A stretch of DNA of 28,729 nucleotides from Candidatus Dojkabacteria bacterium S2_J21 (GCA_019248085.1 JAEHHF010000007.1:1-28729), one strand, 5' to 3'; counted from the first letter of the stretch, positions 1 to 9,624 are shown. Translations and numbers: made by a program. Notes: generated from the sequence alone by a model not told the origin.

Positions 1-3000
1 TCTGCTTGTATATCACTAGTTTGTACATCCCCCTCACTCTTTATGTTGAATACTTGAGGAGGTCTTGTATCTGTTGCAGTAGTAAAGGTATATATATCAG
101 AGGTAGCTCTGTTACCCATAGCATCTACACCCTCTACTACTACATTGTAATCACTGTTAGGCTCTAATCCAGTTATTTCCATCACATGTTCACCCTTGAT
201 TAGATCCATGTTAACCTTATCAAGAGATTTATTTCCGTGTGTATATCTGATTATGCTGTTTATCTCAATATTACTTTGCCAGAACAATTCAACTGTAGGA
301 GTTGGTACTCCTAACTTCTCTTGAATTTGTATATTACTTACCTGTGGTCTTGGTGGAGTTGAGAATATATGATCTTCGAATGATTCATACTCGAATCCTT
401 CTTCATCTGTAAGTATTATTTTGTAATGATAGTCACTTCCATCTTCAAGCTCAGTTAACATAATGGAATACTCACTACTAGCAGTGGAAGTATTAATTAC
501 TTGGCTAGCGCCGTATGTCTTTGATTTTCCGTATGCAACTTGAGCTTTAGTAGCACCATTAGTAGTAAGTTTAAGAATGGCGAAATTAAGGCCGACACTA
601 TCTATGGCAATGTCCTCAACTATCGGAGCTGGTTTCGTCTTAAAGGTTGCTTCATCACTAATTCCAGTATTGCCATCTTCGTCTGTCCACTTTGCACGAT
701 AGTAGTAGGTAGTTCCTGGTAGGAGGTTATTCATCTTCAATACATGTTCTGTTATTTGATTTGATACATATACTTCAGCTTCAAAATATTCTCCAGTTGA
801 TAGACCATATTGTAACTTTGAATCACTTTGTCTGTCAGTACTCCATGTGAGAGTTGCCATCCTAGTCGTGATTGCTGTCACTGATGGATTTGAGACCAGT
901 TCGGGTGCGGTGTTGAATCTTCCTTCAGGGGTAATTGACAAGCTCGGAGTAAAACTTGGAGCTTGTCTAGATTGGTCACTTGTATCGATACTGGCTATTC
1001 GATAATAGTATTGTGTACTATTGGTAGAGACGTCTGAATATGCAGTACCTTTGATTTCAGTAAGTTGAGACCAATTCTCACCATTCAAACTCTTCTGAAT
1101 GATGTAGCTCAGGTCTCCATTCCCAGAATATGTTGGGATTTCCCATGTAAGAGCTACTCTCCAAAGAGATGCCTCTTTAATTGAGGTGTCAGAGACACTG
1201 AAATTAAGAGGAGGATCTGGAATATTGCTATTTAATACAAAAGTCCCATGTATAGAATTACTTGGGGAATAGTTACCCTCGTCATCTACAGCTACAACGT
1301 ATACATTGTTCGTACCTTTTACAGCGCCTACAAGTATGTCTTGAGCTATACTTGTACTTGTTGTAGCTCTGTAGACTGTTCCATTACTAATTAGAGTTGA
1401 AAGACTCGAAGGAGGTTGGGTATTAATCATGTAGTAATAATGATCAAGTGTTCTGTCCTCTCCCACTTCTGCAGCTGGCCAACTTAACGAGAAATCATTA
1501 CTTTCACTAGTATCTGGTGTAATCGTGATTATTGCTTCTGCAGGAAACTCTGGTGCAGCTCCTGCATAGTTGATACCACCAGTTACGTATGTACTGACAT
1601 TCCCAGCATTATCGATACTCCTAAAGTATATTGTATTGTTACCAACTTCAATATTGCTTCCATTGGTACTCTCATCGAGGTCTATGATATCAATATTCGC
1701 AGTGAGAGGAATGTATGATATACCGAGACGATTATCGTAATCTGTACCAATCCAATCCTCTTCCGCCTGAGAATTAATTGAGTATTGCCATCCGAATAGA
1801 CCTGATTGCTGATCTGTAGCCATGGCTTGACCTGTAGCTGGCCAACTAAAGAACATATCGTTAATACTGCCAAAGTTTGTACTTGGAGTGCTTATGTACA
1901 TTACATTATTAGGTCGTGTATTATCATATTTGAAAAATACAAAATCTCGGTATTCTCCTGTAGGACCAGCCCAGATATTTCCAGCAATATCAACTGCTTT
2001 TATACTAAAATAATATTTATGATTGCTGGTAAGTGCCAGGTCTTGGATCTCCGAAAAGTTTACATTTTCACCTATTACAATGTATGGACAATAGCTCCCC
2101 TCTACCCCATCATCGAGACCGTCAAGAACACCTCCAGTAGTACCCGGATCGAGTAATTGACTTGATTCAGAGGGTGAAACTTCGTCTAAGGAAATGCAAT
2201 AGCCTAAAAGTCCGTCCCCTTGGGTGTCATCCTCCCCCTCAGTCCATGTAATTATCGGTTCGAAATTTATCCAGTCATCATTTGAGACTCCATTTCCCAG
2301 CTCAACATCGGTAGCATTTACGGTTGGTCTTGTTTGGTCGCTTGGACTAAAGGAAAAAGAGATATCTTCAAGTTGTGGTGTTTGAGCATTCGTCATTGAG
2401 AAATAGATTTTGTATTGAAGGTATCTATCGCCATCGTTTATACAAGAGGTATCGGAGAGGTCTGTATTTGATGGAATGTTAGAACAGTTATCCCAACTCT
2501 GAGCTCCCGACATATCTGAGTTAAGTGATGAAACGACCTTAACCTGATAGGATTGCCCCTGTGAGATATTGTAATTTAGTAGTCCCCAGTTACTAGGATG
2601 GGTTGTATCAAATACATTTGAAACGAACGACCCTTCGAATGAAGAGTAATTAGAGACTACTCCCCAGGAATCAAAAGTTGGAGGTGTTGTATACCATTTC
2701 CTTATCTTCACATTGTCAAATGTGTGTGTTCCTGAATGTACGGCCCATCCAATACGAGCTGTAGGTGCAGTAGAGAAAGCTGAATCCAATGCATTCGTCC
2801 AATTCCCACCGGATTGATATTGATAGATTGCTCCCCCGGCGGATTTCATTCGTGTCCTGATATTTACTGCTTGTCCTTGATTCCATACATGTCCAGTCAT
2901 TGTTCTACCAGTACCTAATTCGTAAGCCATCTGCGTAATAACTATATTAGTCCCATCGCCTTGATTGTAATACCCATAGAGCATTGATGTGTATGAAACG

Positions 3001-3815
3001 CCTGCAGTCGAATCATGCCAGGTAAACATTATGGCGTCATATGAAGCATTATTACTAACCCACTTGTATTCCATACTCAGTTCTAAGTCATCTCTATTAA
3101 AGGTTTGTACAGAATAATAGGTAGTGTCCCAGTTTTGATTGGGATTTGTTACGTAAAGTTTTTGATTTTGTTCATATACCTTTCCGTTAAAATTGGTTCC
3201 TGTCCAAACATTTGAGTCCATTGTATTGTCATTGAAATCGTCAAAAAATATGAAAACATTAGAACCATTGGATGTTGATGTTGCGTTAGAATTTCCATAA
3301 TACATTTGGAAAGTACTTGTACCTACCGGTAAGGAGTTCAATTTGATCCAAAAATGTGCAGTCGAAGATGGAGTCGAAGTTTCTAACCAGTAAGATAGTA
3401 AAGTCCCGGATGAGTTGGTAAATCTTAAATCAGAGAAATCAGCATTCATTCCCGTTATATACGGGATATCTAACTCAAAAGCATAGTCTGTTATTTCCGC
3501 GGCAGAAGTATTGTTTACAGTAAAACTTTTGTTGTAATACCATCCTTCTAATTCTGAATTCCAATTAGGATCGATATATAACTGAGCCTTTCCATCAGGA
3601 AATTGCAGGCCAGTTTGTTGTAAGTATGTTGTAGGCAAATCGCTTACTGTAGAAGTACTTGATCCACCACTCCAATTCGTTTGTGTCCACGAGATGTCTG
3701 CAGCCTTTGCTTTTTTAATGAAAAAGATAGAAATTGAAGACACTAAAACAAGTGATAATAATACAAGAAAAACTCGTCTCATTTTGTAGGTTTTTTCAAT
3801 TCTGGGCGGTTTCAT
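1..3815 (-). CDS. large secreted surface protein, DUF2341 plus fibronectin-type repeats (3' end beyond the window)
   Basis: An open minus-strand frame runs without a stop from 3815 to the left edge, about 1,271 codons visible. The N-terminus is a signal peptide: basic residues, a hydrophobic stretch (VFLVLLSLVLVSSISIFFI) and an AKA-A cleavage-like site. A DUF2341 domain follows (GWYYNKSFTV to FQMYYGNSNAT), then a beta-rich lectin/glucanase-like segment (FDDFNDNTMDSNVW to DNVKIRKW). The rest is a chain of fibronectin III or Ig-like modules with motifs such as LPGTTYYYRAKWTDEDGN and LEPNSDYNVVVEGVDAMGN. The protein is probably exported and displayed on the cell surface for adhesion or polymer binding. 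The start at 3815 is chosen because a TATACT box lies 11 nt upstream; the ATG at 3782 is in frame and also possible. The C-terminal anchor is not visible. Confidence 0.85.
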   Translation of the reverse strand, partial: MKPPRIEKTYKMRRVFLVLLSLVLVSSISIFFIKKAKAADISWTQTNWSGGSSTSTVSDLPTTYLQQTGLQFPDGKAQLYIDPNWNSELEGWYYNKSFTVNNTSAAEITDYAFELDIPYITGMNADFSDLRFTNSSGTLLSYWLETSTPSSTAHFWIKLNSLPVGTSTFQMYYGNSNATSTSNGSNVFIFFDDFNDNTMDSNVWTGTNFNGKVYEQNQKLYVTNPNQNWDTTYYSVQTFNRDDLELSMEYKWVSNNASYDAIMFTWHDSTAGVSYTSMLYGYYNQGDGTNIVITQMAYELGTGRTMTGHVWNQGQAVNIRTRMKSAGGAIYQYQSGGNWTNALDSAFSTAPTARIGWAVHSGTHTFDNVKIRKWYTTPPTFDSWGVVSNYSSFEGSFVSNVFDTTHPSNWGLLNYNISQGQSYQVKVVSSLNSDMSGAQSWDNCSNIPSNTDLSDTSCINDGDRYLQYKIYFSMTNAQTPQLEDISFSFSPSDQTRPTVNATDVELGNGVSNDDWINFEPIITWTEGEDDTQGDGLLGYCISLDEVSPSESSQLLDPGTTGGVLDGLDDGVEGSYCPYIVIGENVNFSEIQDLALTSNHKYYFSIKAVDIAGNIWAGPTGEYRDFVFFKYDNTRPNNVMYISTPSTNFGSINDMFFSWPATGQAMATDQQSGLFGWQYSINSQAEEDWIGTDYDNRLGISYIPLTANIDIIDLDESTNGSNIEVGNNTIYFRSIDNAGNVSTYVTGGINYAGAAPEFPAEAIITITPDTSESNDFSLSWPAAEVGEDRTLDHYYYMINTQPPSSLSTLISNGTVYRATTSTSIAQDILVGAVKGTNNVYVVAVDDEGNYSPSNSIHGTFVLNSNIPDPPLNFSVSDTSIKEASLWRVALTWEIPTYSGNGDLSYIIQKSLNGENWSQLTEIKGTAYSDVSTNSTQYYYRIASIDTSDQSRQAPSFTPSLSITPEGRFNTAPELVSNPSVTAITTRMATLTWSTDRQSDSKLQYGLSTGEYFEAEVYVSNQITEHVLKMNNLLPGTTYYYRAKWTDEDGNTGISDEATFKTKPAPIVEDIAIDSVGLNFAILKLTTNGATKAQVAYGKSKTYGASQVINTSTASSEYSIMLTELEDGSDYHYKIILTDEEGFEYESFEDHIFSTPPRPQVSNIQIQEKLGVPTPTVELFWQSNIEINSIIRYTHGNKSLDKVNMDLIKGEHVMEITGLEPNSDYNVVVEGVDAMGNRATSDIYTFTTATDTRPPQVFNIKSEGDVQTSDIQA

Positions 3816-3826
3816 ATCTTGTAAAA

Positions 3827-3832
3827 AGTATA
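3827..3832 (-). promoter_or_regulatory. -10 box of the large surface protein gene
   Basis: TATACT on the minus strand, 11 nt upstream of the ATG at 3815. No matching -35 was found. It predicts a leader of only about 4-5 nt if 3815 is the start, or about 37 nt if 3782 is used. The overlapping TATTAT at 3830-3835 is an alternative box. Confidence 0.45.
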
Positions 3833-3908
3833 ATACTATCCTGACTATTTGTATAGGGATAAGCAATAAAAATGGGGGGGTAAAATCTACCAATAATTGA
3901 CCACTTTC

Positions 3909-6173
3909 TTATTCGTATCTTAGTGCATCCAATGGTGATATACGAACAGCTCGTTTTGAAGGATACAATCCGGTTAGGAAGCCTACTAGGACAGAAATGA
4001 ACACGACAGAAAGAGTTAGCAGGATAGGGATTTGACTAACAATAACATATTCTCCTCCTCGTGAAATAGAGATGGCAGAGAATACGCCAGAGAGAATTGC
4101 TCCACCTATAAAGCCGAGCGATACTCCTACAACCCCACCTGAGAAAGCAATTAACATTGATTCTGTAACAAAAAGTTTTCTTACTTCGGCAGATCTCATA
4201 CCGATAGATTTTAGTAAGCCAACCTCACGAGTCCTCTCTAAGAGTGAGACAGTAAGCGTATTTATCATACCTAAAACTGCAATTAGGAATGCAACAGTAC
4301 CAATTACTGCTAGACCTATTCTGAAATATCCGAAGAGTACTTCTACCTGAGATACAGTATCCATCACGGAACTTGTTTCCATACCCAAAGTTTCAACCTG
4401 TCTTCTAACCTCAGACATATTTGCGTCAGGTTCTAGTACTAAAAGTGCTTCCGAAGCGTTTTCAATACCTAAACTCTTGGCATTATCATTGGAAAAATAC
4501 AGAACAGGAGAGGATGTTTCTGCGATTATTCCTGTAACTAAGTATTCTACTCTGTTATCAACTGTTTCCGTTTTATCATTAATTCCTGTTTCTTCTTGAC
4601 CAACTGGAATAAATTCTAGTATGAGATTTTGGCCAATTATTTGGTTATCCTTCAATGCCAGAATTGCTAAAACATCTTCACTAATGACGACTTCCTGCTT
4701 ACTATTATCAAAGTTTGTTCCTGCCAAGAAAACTGACTGTGTGACATTTAGGTAATTTGAATCTACACCGTAGGCGACCATATCTGTTTGCGAATCTCCG
4801 TAGAAAACCGTAGTCGCAACATTAACAAGAGGGTAAATCTCTTTAATCCCACTGATACTACTGACAAGATCGAGCCTTTCCTTGTCAAGTATAATCTCGC
4901 TACTTACAATTGGACTAATCTGTACTTGCCTTTTCTCCTCTATCTTCGCCATTTCTCCAACAACCAATCTTTCTAGGCCGTAACCTAAAGACAGTAAAAA
5001 TGTAATAAAGCCGATACCAATACCTACCCCTATGACAGTAATTAGTGTACGCGATTTCTTCTCCATCAAGTGTCCAAGGGAAATAGTTCCAAGATCCCAA
5101 CTGCTAATACTTCTCTCAACACCTTTCTTTTCACCTTCGAGTTTGTTGAATATCTGTGTAACAAGGGTCTTGGCTCTATATGCAAGATTTCTCTTCTTGA
5201 AGAATAGGTGTTCTAATATATAAGCAGGTATATATAGAAATAATAATAAGAACATTGAAAACGTAAATACAATATTGAATTTTATAAAATCCATGATTTG
5301 CATAAACTTAGCTTTTTTACCGAGGAGGCTTTCTATGTAGAGTCTTGGTGCGGGAGCATCCTTAACATCAGATTCTAATCCTGACTTAGACTCATCAATG
5401 AATAATTCTAAATCTTCAGTGATCCTTTCTTTCATTTCTGTTATGTTATCTTTTTTTACATATATATCCTTTCGGATTCGACCATCAAGCATGAAGAGTA
5501 TACGATCAGCAAATTCGAGAGATTCGATATTATGTGTTACCATAACAATAGTTTTCCCACTCCTAGCGAGATCCTTGAAGATTTGCATTACTTTCAACCC
5601 AGACTTTACATCAAGATTACCCGTGGGTTCATCTGCAACAATCAATGAAGGGTCGCTTACTAAAGATCGGGCAAGACTTATTCTTTGTTGTTCTCCAGAG
5701 GATAACTCATAAGGTTTGTATTCTGATCTGCGTGTCATGCCTACTAGCTCTAGCTTCTCTTTTGCTAATTTATCGGCTTCTTCCTTTGAATAACCAAGCA
5801 AGCTTCCTATGAGTGCAACATTGTCTAATACATTTAAGGATTTCAACCAGTTCTGTTGCTGATATACAATACCTATGTTCTTTTTTCTTATTAATGCTCT
5901 ATCGTCAGAATTCAGAGTCCAGAGTTTTATCCCCATGAAGACAACATCTCCCTTGTCTGGGTGCTCGAGGCCAATTAAGGTGTTGAGAAAAGTAGACTTA
6001 CCACAGCCAGAGGGACCAAACAGTATTACAAATTCTCCTGCTTTTATATCAGTTGAAACATCCTTTAATATCGTAGAGTAATGGTCTCCAGTATTAAAGC
6101 TCTTCCATATATTAGAGGTTTTTACGATCACATCATTTTTTTTGTTGTCAGAAATTTGGGCAGATTCTTGCAT
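3909..6173 (-). CDS. MacB-type ABC transporter, ATPase fused to FtsX-like permease
   Basis: This 754-residue protein joins an ABC ATPase to a MacB/FtsX permease. The ATPase has Walker A GPSGCGKST (about 53-61), a Q-loop at IVYQQQN, signature LSSGEQQR (about 157), Walker B LIVADEPTGNLD (about 177) and the H-loop histidine of MVTHN. A hydrophobic segment follows at about 300-322. The permease has a transmembrane helix at about 376-398, an extracytoplasmic MacB-like domain to about 610, and helices near 619-642, 673-696 and 714-735. It ends with the typical SKRAVRISPLDALRYE. Family members export peptides or lipoproteins or act mechanically on the envelope; the substrate is unknown. The start at 6173 is preferred over an in-frame ATG at 6209 because an extended -10 (TGCTACTAT) lies 6 nt upstream. 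The surface protein gene follows 93 nt downstream in the same orientation. Confidence 0.9.
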   Translation of the reverse strand: MQESAQISDNKKNDVIVKTSNIWKSFNTGDHYSTILKDVSTDIKAGEFVILFGPSGCGKSTFLNTLIGLEHPDKGDVVFMGIKLWTLNSDDRALIRKKNIGIVYQQQNWLKSLNVLDNVALIGSLLGYSKEEADKLAKEKLELVGMTRRSEYKPYELSSGEQQRISLARSLVSDPSLIVADEPTGNLDVKSGLKVMQIFKDLARSGKTIVMVTHNIESLEFADRILFMLDGRIRKDIYVKKDNITEMKERITEDLELFIDESKSGLESDVKDAPAPRLYIESLLGKKAKFMQIMDFIKFNIVFTFSMFLLLFLYIPAYILEHLFFKKRNLAYRAKTLVTQIFNKLEGEKKGVERSISSWDLGTISLGHLMEKKSRTLITVIGVGIGIGFITFLLSLGYGLERLVVGEMAKIEEKRQVQISPIVSSEIILDKERLDLVSSISGIKEIYPLVNVATTVFYGDSQTDMVAYGVDSNYLNVTQSVFLAGTNFDNSKQEVVISEDVLAILALKDNQIIGQNLILEFIPVGQEETGINDKTETVDNRVEYLVTGIIAETSSPVLYFSNDNAKSLGIENASEALLVLEPDANMSEVRRQVETLGMETSSVMDTVSQVEVLFGYFRIGLAVIGTVAFLIAVLGMINTLTVSLLERTREVGLLKSIGMRSAEVRKLFVTESMLIAFSGGVVGVSLGFIGGAILSGVFSAISISRGGEYVIVSQIPILLTLSVVFISVLVGFLTGLYPSKRAVRISPLDALRYE

Positions 6174-6179
6174 TAAGAA

Positions 6180-6188
6180 ATAGTAGCA
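6180..6188 (-). promoter_or_regulatory. extended -10 of the ABC transporter gene
   Basis: TGCTACTAT on the minus strand, with 6 nt (ttctta) before the ATG at 6173. Initiation the usual 6-8 nt downstream would fall at the start codon, predicting a leaderless mRNA. No Shine-Dalgarno sequence is present. Confidence 0.5.
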
Positions 6189-6279
6189 CAAAAGCAATTG
6201 TATTTTCAAGGAAATTGCTTCTGAAGTATTTCGTATCGTTTTCTCTTACTTTCATGATTTCTCTCATTATAGGGTTCTA

Positions 6280-6288
6280 TGATATACT
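6280..6288 (+). promoter_or_regulatory. extended -10 of mutS
   Basis: TGATATACT, ending 8 nt before the ATG at 6297. The expected transcription start is at or next to that ATG. The box overlaps the upstream in-frame ATG at 6279, which argues that 6279 is not used. Confidence 0.6.
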
Positions 6289-6296
6289 TTCCATAC

Positions 6297-8894
6297 ATGG
6301 AAGATACACCAATGATGAAACAATATCTGGGTTTCAAGAAGCAATACCCAGATAAAATATTACTCTACAGAATGGGAGATTTCTTCGAATCCTTTGGAGA
6401 CGATGCCAAACTAACTTCCAAGATATTAAACATAACCCTAACCGCTAGAAACAAAGAAACTAACAATACACCCCTAGCAGGATTCCCACACAAAGCCATA
6501 GACCAATATTTACCAAAGCTCATATCCGCAGGCTACTGTGTAGTAGTAGTAGACCAATTAGAAGATCCCAAATTTGCCAAAGGAATAGTCAAACGAGGAG
6601 TAACCAGAATAGTAACGCCCGGAACCTTAGACGGAGACGAAGCGAATGCCGTAAAAAATTCCTACCTAGCAAGCTTCTACCTAGAAAAGAGAACTCTCTC
6701 AGTATCACTCTGTGATGTATCAACCGGCGAATCACTCCTCATAACGGAGAAATATACAGACAACAGTGTAAGCAATATACTCTCCTCATACTACCCAGAG
6801 GAAATACTAGTCATCGAAGGAGAAGACTCCCTACTCTTTCCAAATACACCAGTACATTTTGTAGAAAAAGGATTAAAGAACAAAGACTATGCGACAGAGA
6901 TAGTGAAGGAGTTTTACGATATTAAGAATATGGAAAGCCTAGATATCTCACAAGACAATGGAGATACCATAGCCGTCGCCATGGGATTACAGTATATCAA
7001 AGAAACCCAGCTCATGGATCCAAAGCATATACTCAAACCCAAGCGAGTAAATACAGACAGAACAATGATCCTAGACAGAGCCACCATCAGAAACCTAGAA
7101 CTAGTAGCAAGTGCATACAGTGGAAATATATCAGACTCACTCTTTGGAGTACTAGACCAAACCGCTACCAGAATGGGAAGAAGATTGCTGTATTCGTGGA
7201 TACTAAATCCACTCATAGACAAGAAAAGTATAGAGGAGAGATTAAACATAGTAGAAAAGCTATACAACAAACAAGACTGTCTAACAGATATCCGAAGTAA
7301 GTTAGAGAACATTAATGATATCGATCGGATAGTAGGAAAGATCGGATTAAATCGAGCCAATGGAAGAGATTTCAATGCACTGCAAATATCATTAAAAAAT
7401 GCATTGGAAATATCCGAAGTTTTGAAAAAGGAATTAAATATATCTACCGAGAATATCGACACCACAACTCTAGAAAAATTAATAAATCAAATCGAGGCAA
7501 CTATAACCGATGATCCACCAACAACCATAACTGATGGTTGGATTATTAAAACCGGCTTTAATCCAGAAGTAGATGAACTACGATCATTAAGTGGAGACAG
7601 TAAATCATGGCTAAAACAGTTTGAGGAGAACGAAAAAGCTAAAACAGGAATCACATCTTTAAAAATTAGTTTTAACAAAGTTTTTGGATATTACATAGAG
7701 GTAACCAACTCACATTTAACTAAAGTTCCAGAAAGATACATACGAAAACAGACATTAGTAAATGCAGAAAGATTCATAACGGAGGAATTAAAAGCCAAGG
7801 AGGATATTATTCTTAATGCACAAGAAAAGATTGGAGCATTGGAATACAAGCTATTCTCTGAATTCAGAGATACCTTCATTCCATATCTAGAGGCTCTGCA
7901 CAAAGTTGCTACATTCATTGCCAATACCGATGTCCTAGCTAACTTCGCATTTGTTGCTTCTCAAAATGAATATGTAAAACCAACAATATATGAGATTGGA
8001 GAGAAAAATGGAATAATTGATATTAAGAAGGGAAGACACCCTATTGTTGAAAAGATATCTCAAGAAGAATTCATATCAAACGATACCCTACTCGATTTTG
8101 AGAATTCCAATATGGCTATTCTGACTGGTCCTAATATGTCAGGAAAGTCTACGTATATTAGGCAGGTAGCAACTATCGTACTAATGGCACAACTAGGAAG
8201 TTTTGTGCCTGCAAGCGAGGCTGAGATATCGATAGTGGATAGAATATTTACTAGAGTTGGAGCATCGGATGATCTATCTAGAGGACGAAGTACATTCATG
8301 GTCGAGATGGATGAAGCAGCTAATATTATTAACAATGCCACAAAGTTTAGTCTCATCGTTCTTGATGAAGTTGGCCGTGGTACAAGTACCTATGATGGTG
8401 TAAGTATTGCATGGGCTATAGCTGAATATTTGGTAAATGAAAACAAGGCTCGTACCCTATTTGCTACCCACTATCATGAACTTCTTAAACTAGCGGAGAA
8501 ATTCCCAGACAGAGTACAAAATTACAATGTGTTAGTAGAAGAAGATTTGGAGCAAGGGACGGTCATATTCTTAAGAAAAATCGTTAAAGGAGGAACAGAT
8601 AGAAGTTATGGTATATATGTAGCAAAAATGGCAGGACTTCCTATGAAAGTTATCAAGCGGGCCAATGAAATCCTTGAGAGTTTTGAGCAGAAAAGTATGT
8701 TTGAAGCAAAAAATGAATTAAGAGATACAGATATATTCTCAGCGAAGGAAACATACAAACCTAATGCATTCCAATTCCCATTATTTACTGCGAAGGATTC
8801 CGAAATAGAACAAGAGATTCAGAAATTAAATCTGGACAACCTCACCCCCATTGAAGCATTAAACAAGATATCCGAATGGAAGAAGAAGATTTAA
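6297..8894 (+). CDS. mutS: DNA mismatch repair protein MutS
   Basis: An 865-residue MutS, the mismatch-recognition ATPase of methyl-independent or MutL-coupled repair. The N-terminal mismatch-binding domain has the F-x-E motif in YRMGDFFESFGDDA. Connector, lever and clamp domains follow. The ATPase has Walker A GPNMSGKST near residue 611, a Walker B DEVGRGTSTYDG, and the conserved FATHYHEL. The C-terminal helix-turn-helix and dimerisation region is present (GGTDRSYGIYVAKMAGLP onward). Length is usual for MutS1. The start at 6297 gives the conserved MEDTPMMKQY beginning. The first roughly 1.1 kb uses A- and C-ending codons much more than the 3' half. The gene diverges from the ABC transporter and its stop overlaps the stop of the convergent regulator gene. 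Confidence 0.97.
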   Translation: MEDTPMMKQYLGFKKQYPDKILLYRMGDFFESFGDDAKLTSKILNITLTARNKETNNTPLAGFPHKAIDQYLPKLISAGYCVVVVDQLEDPKFAKGIVKRGVTRIVTPGTLDGDEANAVKNSYLASFYLEKRTLSVSLCDVSTGESLLITEKYTDNSVSNILSSYYPEEILVIEGEDSLLFPNTPVHFVEKGLKNKDYATEIVKEFYDIKNMESLDISQDNGDTIAVAMGLQYIKETQLMDPKHILKPKRVNTDRTMILDRATIRNLELVASAYSGNISDSLFGVLDQTATRMGRRLLYSWILNPLIDKKSIEERLNIVEKLYNKQDCLTDIRSKLENINDIDRIVGKIGLNRANGRDFNALQISLKNALEISEVLKKELNISTENIDTTTLEKLINQIEATITDDPPTTITDGWIIKTGFNPEVDELRSLSGDSKSWLKQFEENEKAKTGITSLKISFNKVFGYYIEVTNSHLTKVPERYIRKQTLVNAERFITEELKAKEDIILNAQEKIGALEYKLFSEFRDTFIPYLEALHKVATFIANTDVLANFAFVASQNEYVKPTIYEIGEKNGIIDIKKGRHPIVEKISQEEFISNDTLLDFENSNMAILTGPNMSGKSTYIRQVATIVLMAQLGSFVPASEAEISIVDRIFTRVGASDDLSRGRSTFMVEMDEAANIINNATKFSLIVLDEVGRGTSTYDGVSIAWAIAEYLVNENKARTLFATHYHELLKLAEKFPDRVQNYNVLVEEDLEQGTVIFLRKIVKGGTDRSYGIYVAKMAGLPMKVIKRANEILESFEQKSMFEAKNELRDTDIFSAKETYKPNAFQFPLFTAKDSEIEQEIQKLNLDNLTPIEALNKISEWKKKI

Positions 8895-9589
8895 AGAACA
8901 AGATGGTAACCTATCCCATATCTACTTTTTATTATTTTCAATCCAGTTGCATCTTTTATTTTCTTACATAACCTATTCATATTAACTGTGACATATGAAT
9001 CAGAGACCTGTTTGCCTTGTATGGATTCAATATAGCTACGGATTGCTACAATATCACAGTAACCTTCATGTTTAATCATATATAGTAGAATCAACATGAG
9101 AGTGTTGGTTAGAATGATAGTACATTTCCTAAAGATCACGATATTTTGTTTTGGATAAAGACATAATCCTTTGTATGAGATTTCAGAGGTTAGGAAGTTA
9201 GTACTTTGAAATTCTTCCATATGTTCCAAAATAGCTGGTATCACCTCTCGTCCTACCTTCATATCCGTAATATATGTAAAACCATGCTTTATGAATCTGT
9301 AAAATGAATTATGATTTAGCTCAGGTACGATTATAATGGTACTTAAGTTAAGGCAAAGATTAGAGAGTAGTTCTAGAAGTTGGTCGAAATTTGATAGATT
9401 TGTATCTGCAACGTGTGTATCAATGAGTATCAAAGGATACCGTTTTGCCTTTATCTCTTGTATGGCTTGCGATGTGTTATGAACAAACAGGAAAGAGGTA
9501 TGGCGAGATTGGTATAACACTCCCCGTAATTGTTCCTTGCATGAATAATTATTTGTTATGCATAATATCTGAGTTGTAGGGTTAACCAT
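8891..9589 (-). CDS. OmpR/PhoB-type winged-helix regulator with degenerate receiver domain
   Basis: A 232-residue protein with a receiver-like fold (about 6-125) and a C-terminal OmpR/PhoB winged helix (about 130-232; recognition region VTVNMNRLCKKIKD, wing IIKSRYGIGYHLVL). The phosphoacceptor-position aspartate is kept (D57 in LILIDTHVAD). The acidic pair at the end of strand 1 is replaced by TNN (12-14), and the beta-5 lysine position reads YITDM instead of the usual YLTKP. Phosphorylation control is therefore doubtful, and it may act as a constitutive or ligand-responsive DNA-binding protein. No histidine kinase gene is nearby. It lies 35 nt downstream of hisS, with its own TACAAT box 6 nt before the ATG. 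Its stop overlaps the mutS stop. The target genes are unknown. Confidence 0.8.
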   Translation of the reverse strand: MVNPTTQILCITNNYSCKEQLRGVLYQSRHTSFLFVHNTSQAIQEIKAKRYPLILIDTHVADTNLSNFDQLLELLSNLCLNLSTIIIVPELNHNSFYRFIKHGFTYITDMKVGREVIPAILEHMEEFQSTNFLTSEISYKGLCLYPKQNIVIFRKCTIILTNTLMLILLYMIKHEGYCDIVAIRSYIESIQGKQVSDSYVTVNMNRLCKKIKDATGLKIIKSRYGIGYHLVL

Positions 9590-9595
9590 AGGTAT

Positions 9596-9601
9596 ATTGT
9601 A
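9596..9601 (-). promoter_or_regulatory. -10 box of the regulator gene
   Basis: TACAAT on the minus strand, 6 nt upstream of the ATG at 9589, in the 35-nt gap after hisS. It allows leaderless expression independent of hisS. No clear -35 is present. Confidence 0.4.
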
Positions 9602-9624
9602 TGGTTAGAATCCTTACAAAAAAC

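Noticed and set aside
1806..2156. Plus-strand open frame opposite the large surface protein, and similar antisense frames throughout
   Set aside because: They are shadows of real genes on the other strand, with no recognisable motifs or start signals.
3874..3880. Seven-G run between the ABC transporter and surface protein genes
   Set aside because: It lies in non-coding DNA about 40 bp upstream of the -10. A phase-variable promoter tract cannot be argued from one copy of one length.
3845..3908. Terminator after the ABC transporter gene (GGTA-GATTT-TACC then CCCCATTTTTATT)
   Set aside because: The stem is only 4 bp and the T run is broken; too weak to call.
6174..6209. Upstream in-frame ATG at 6209 for the ABC transporter, giving a hydrophobic 12-residue extension
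   Set aside because: The extension crosses the extended -10 at 6180-6188 and is not part of the ATPase family; the ATG at 6173 fits better.
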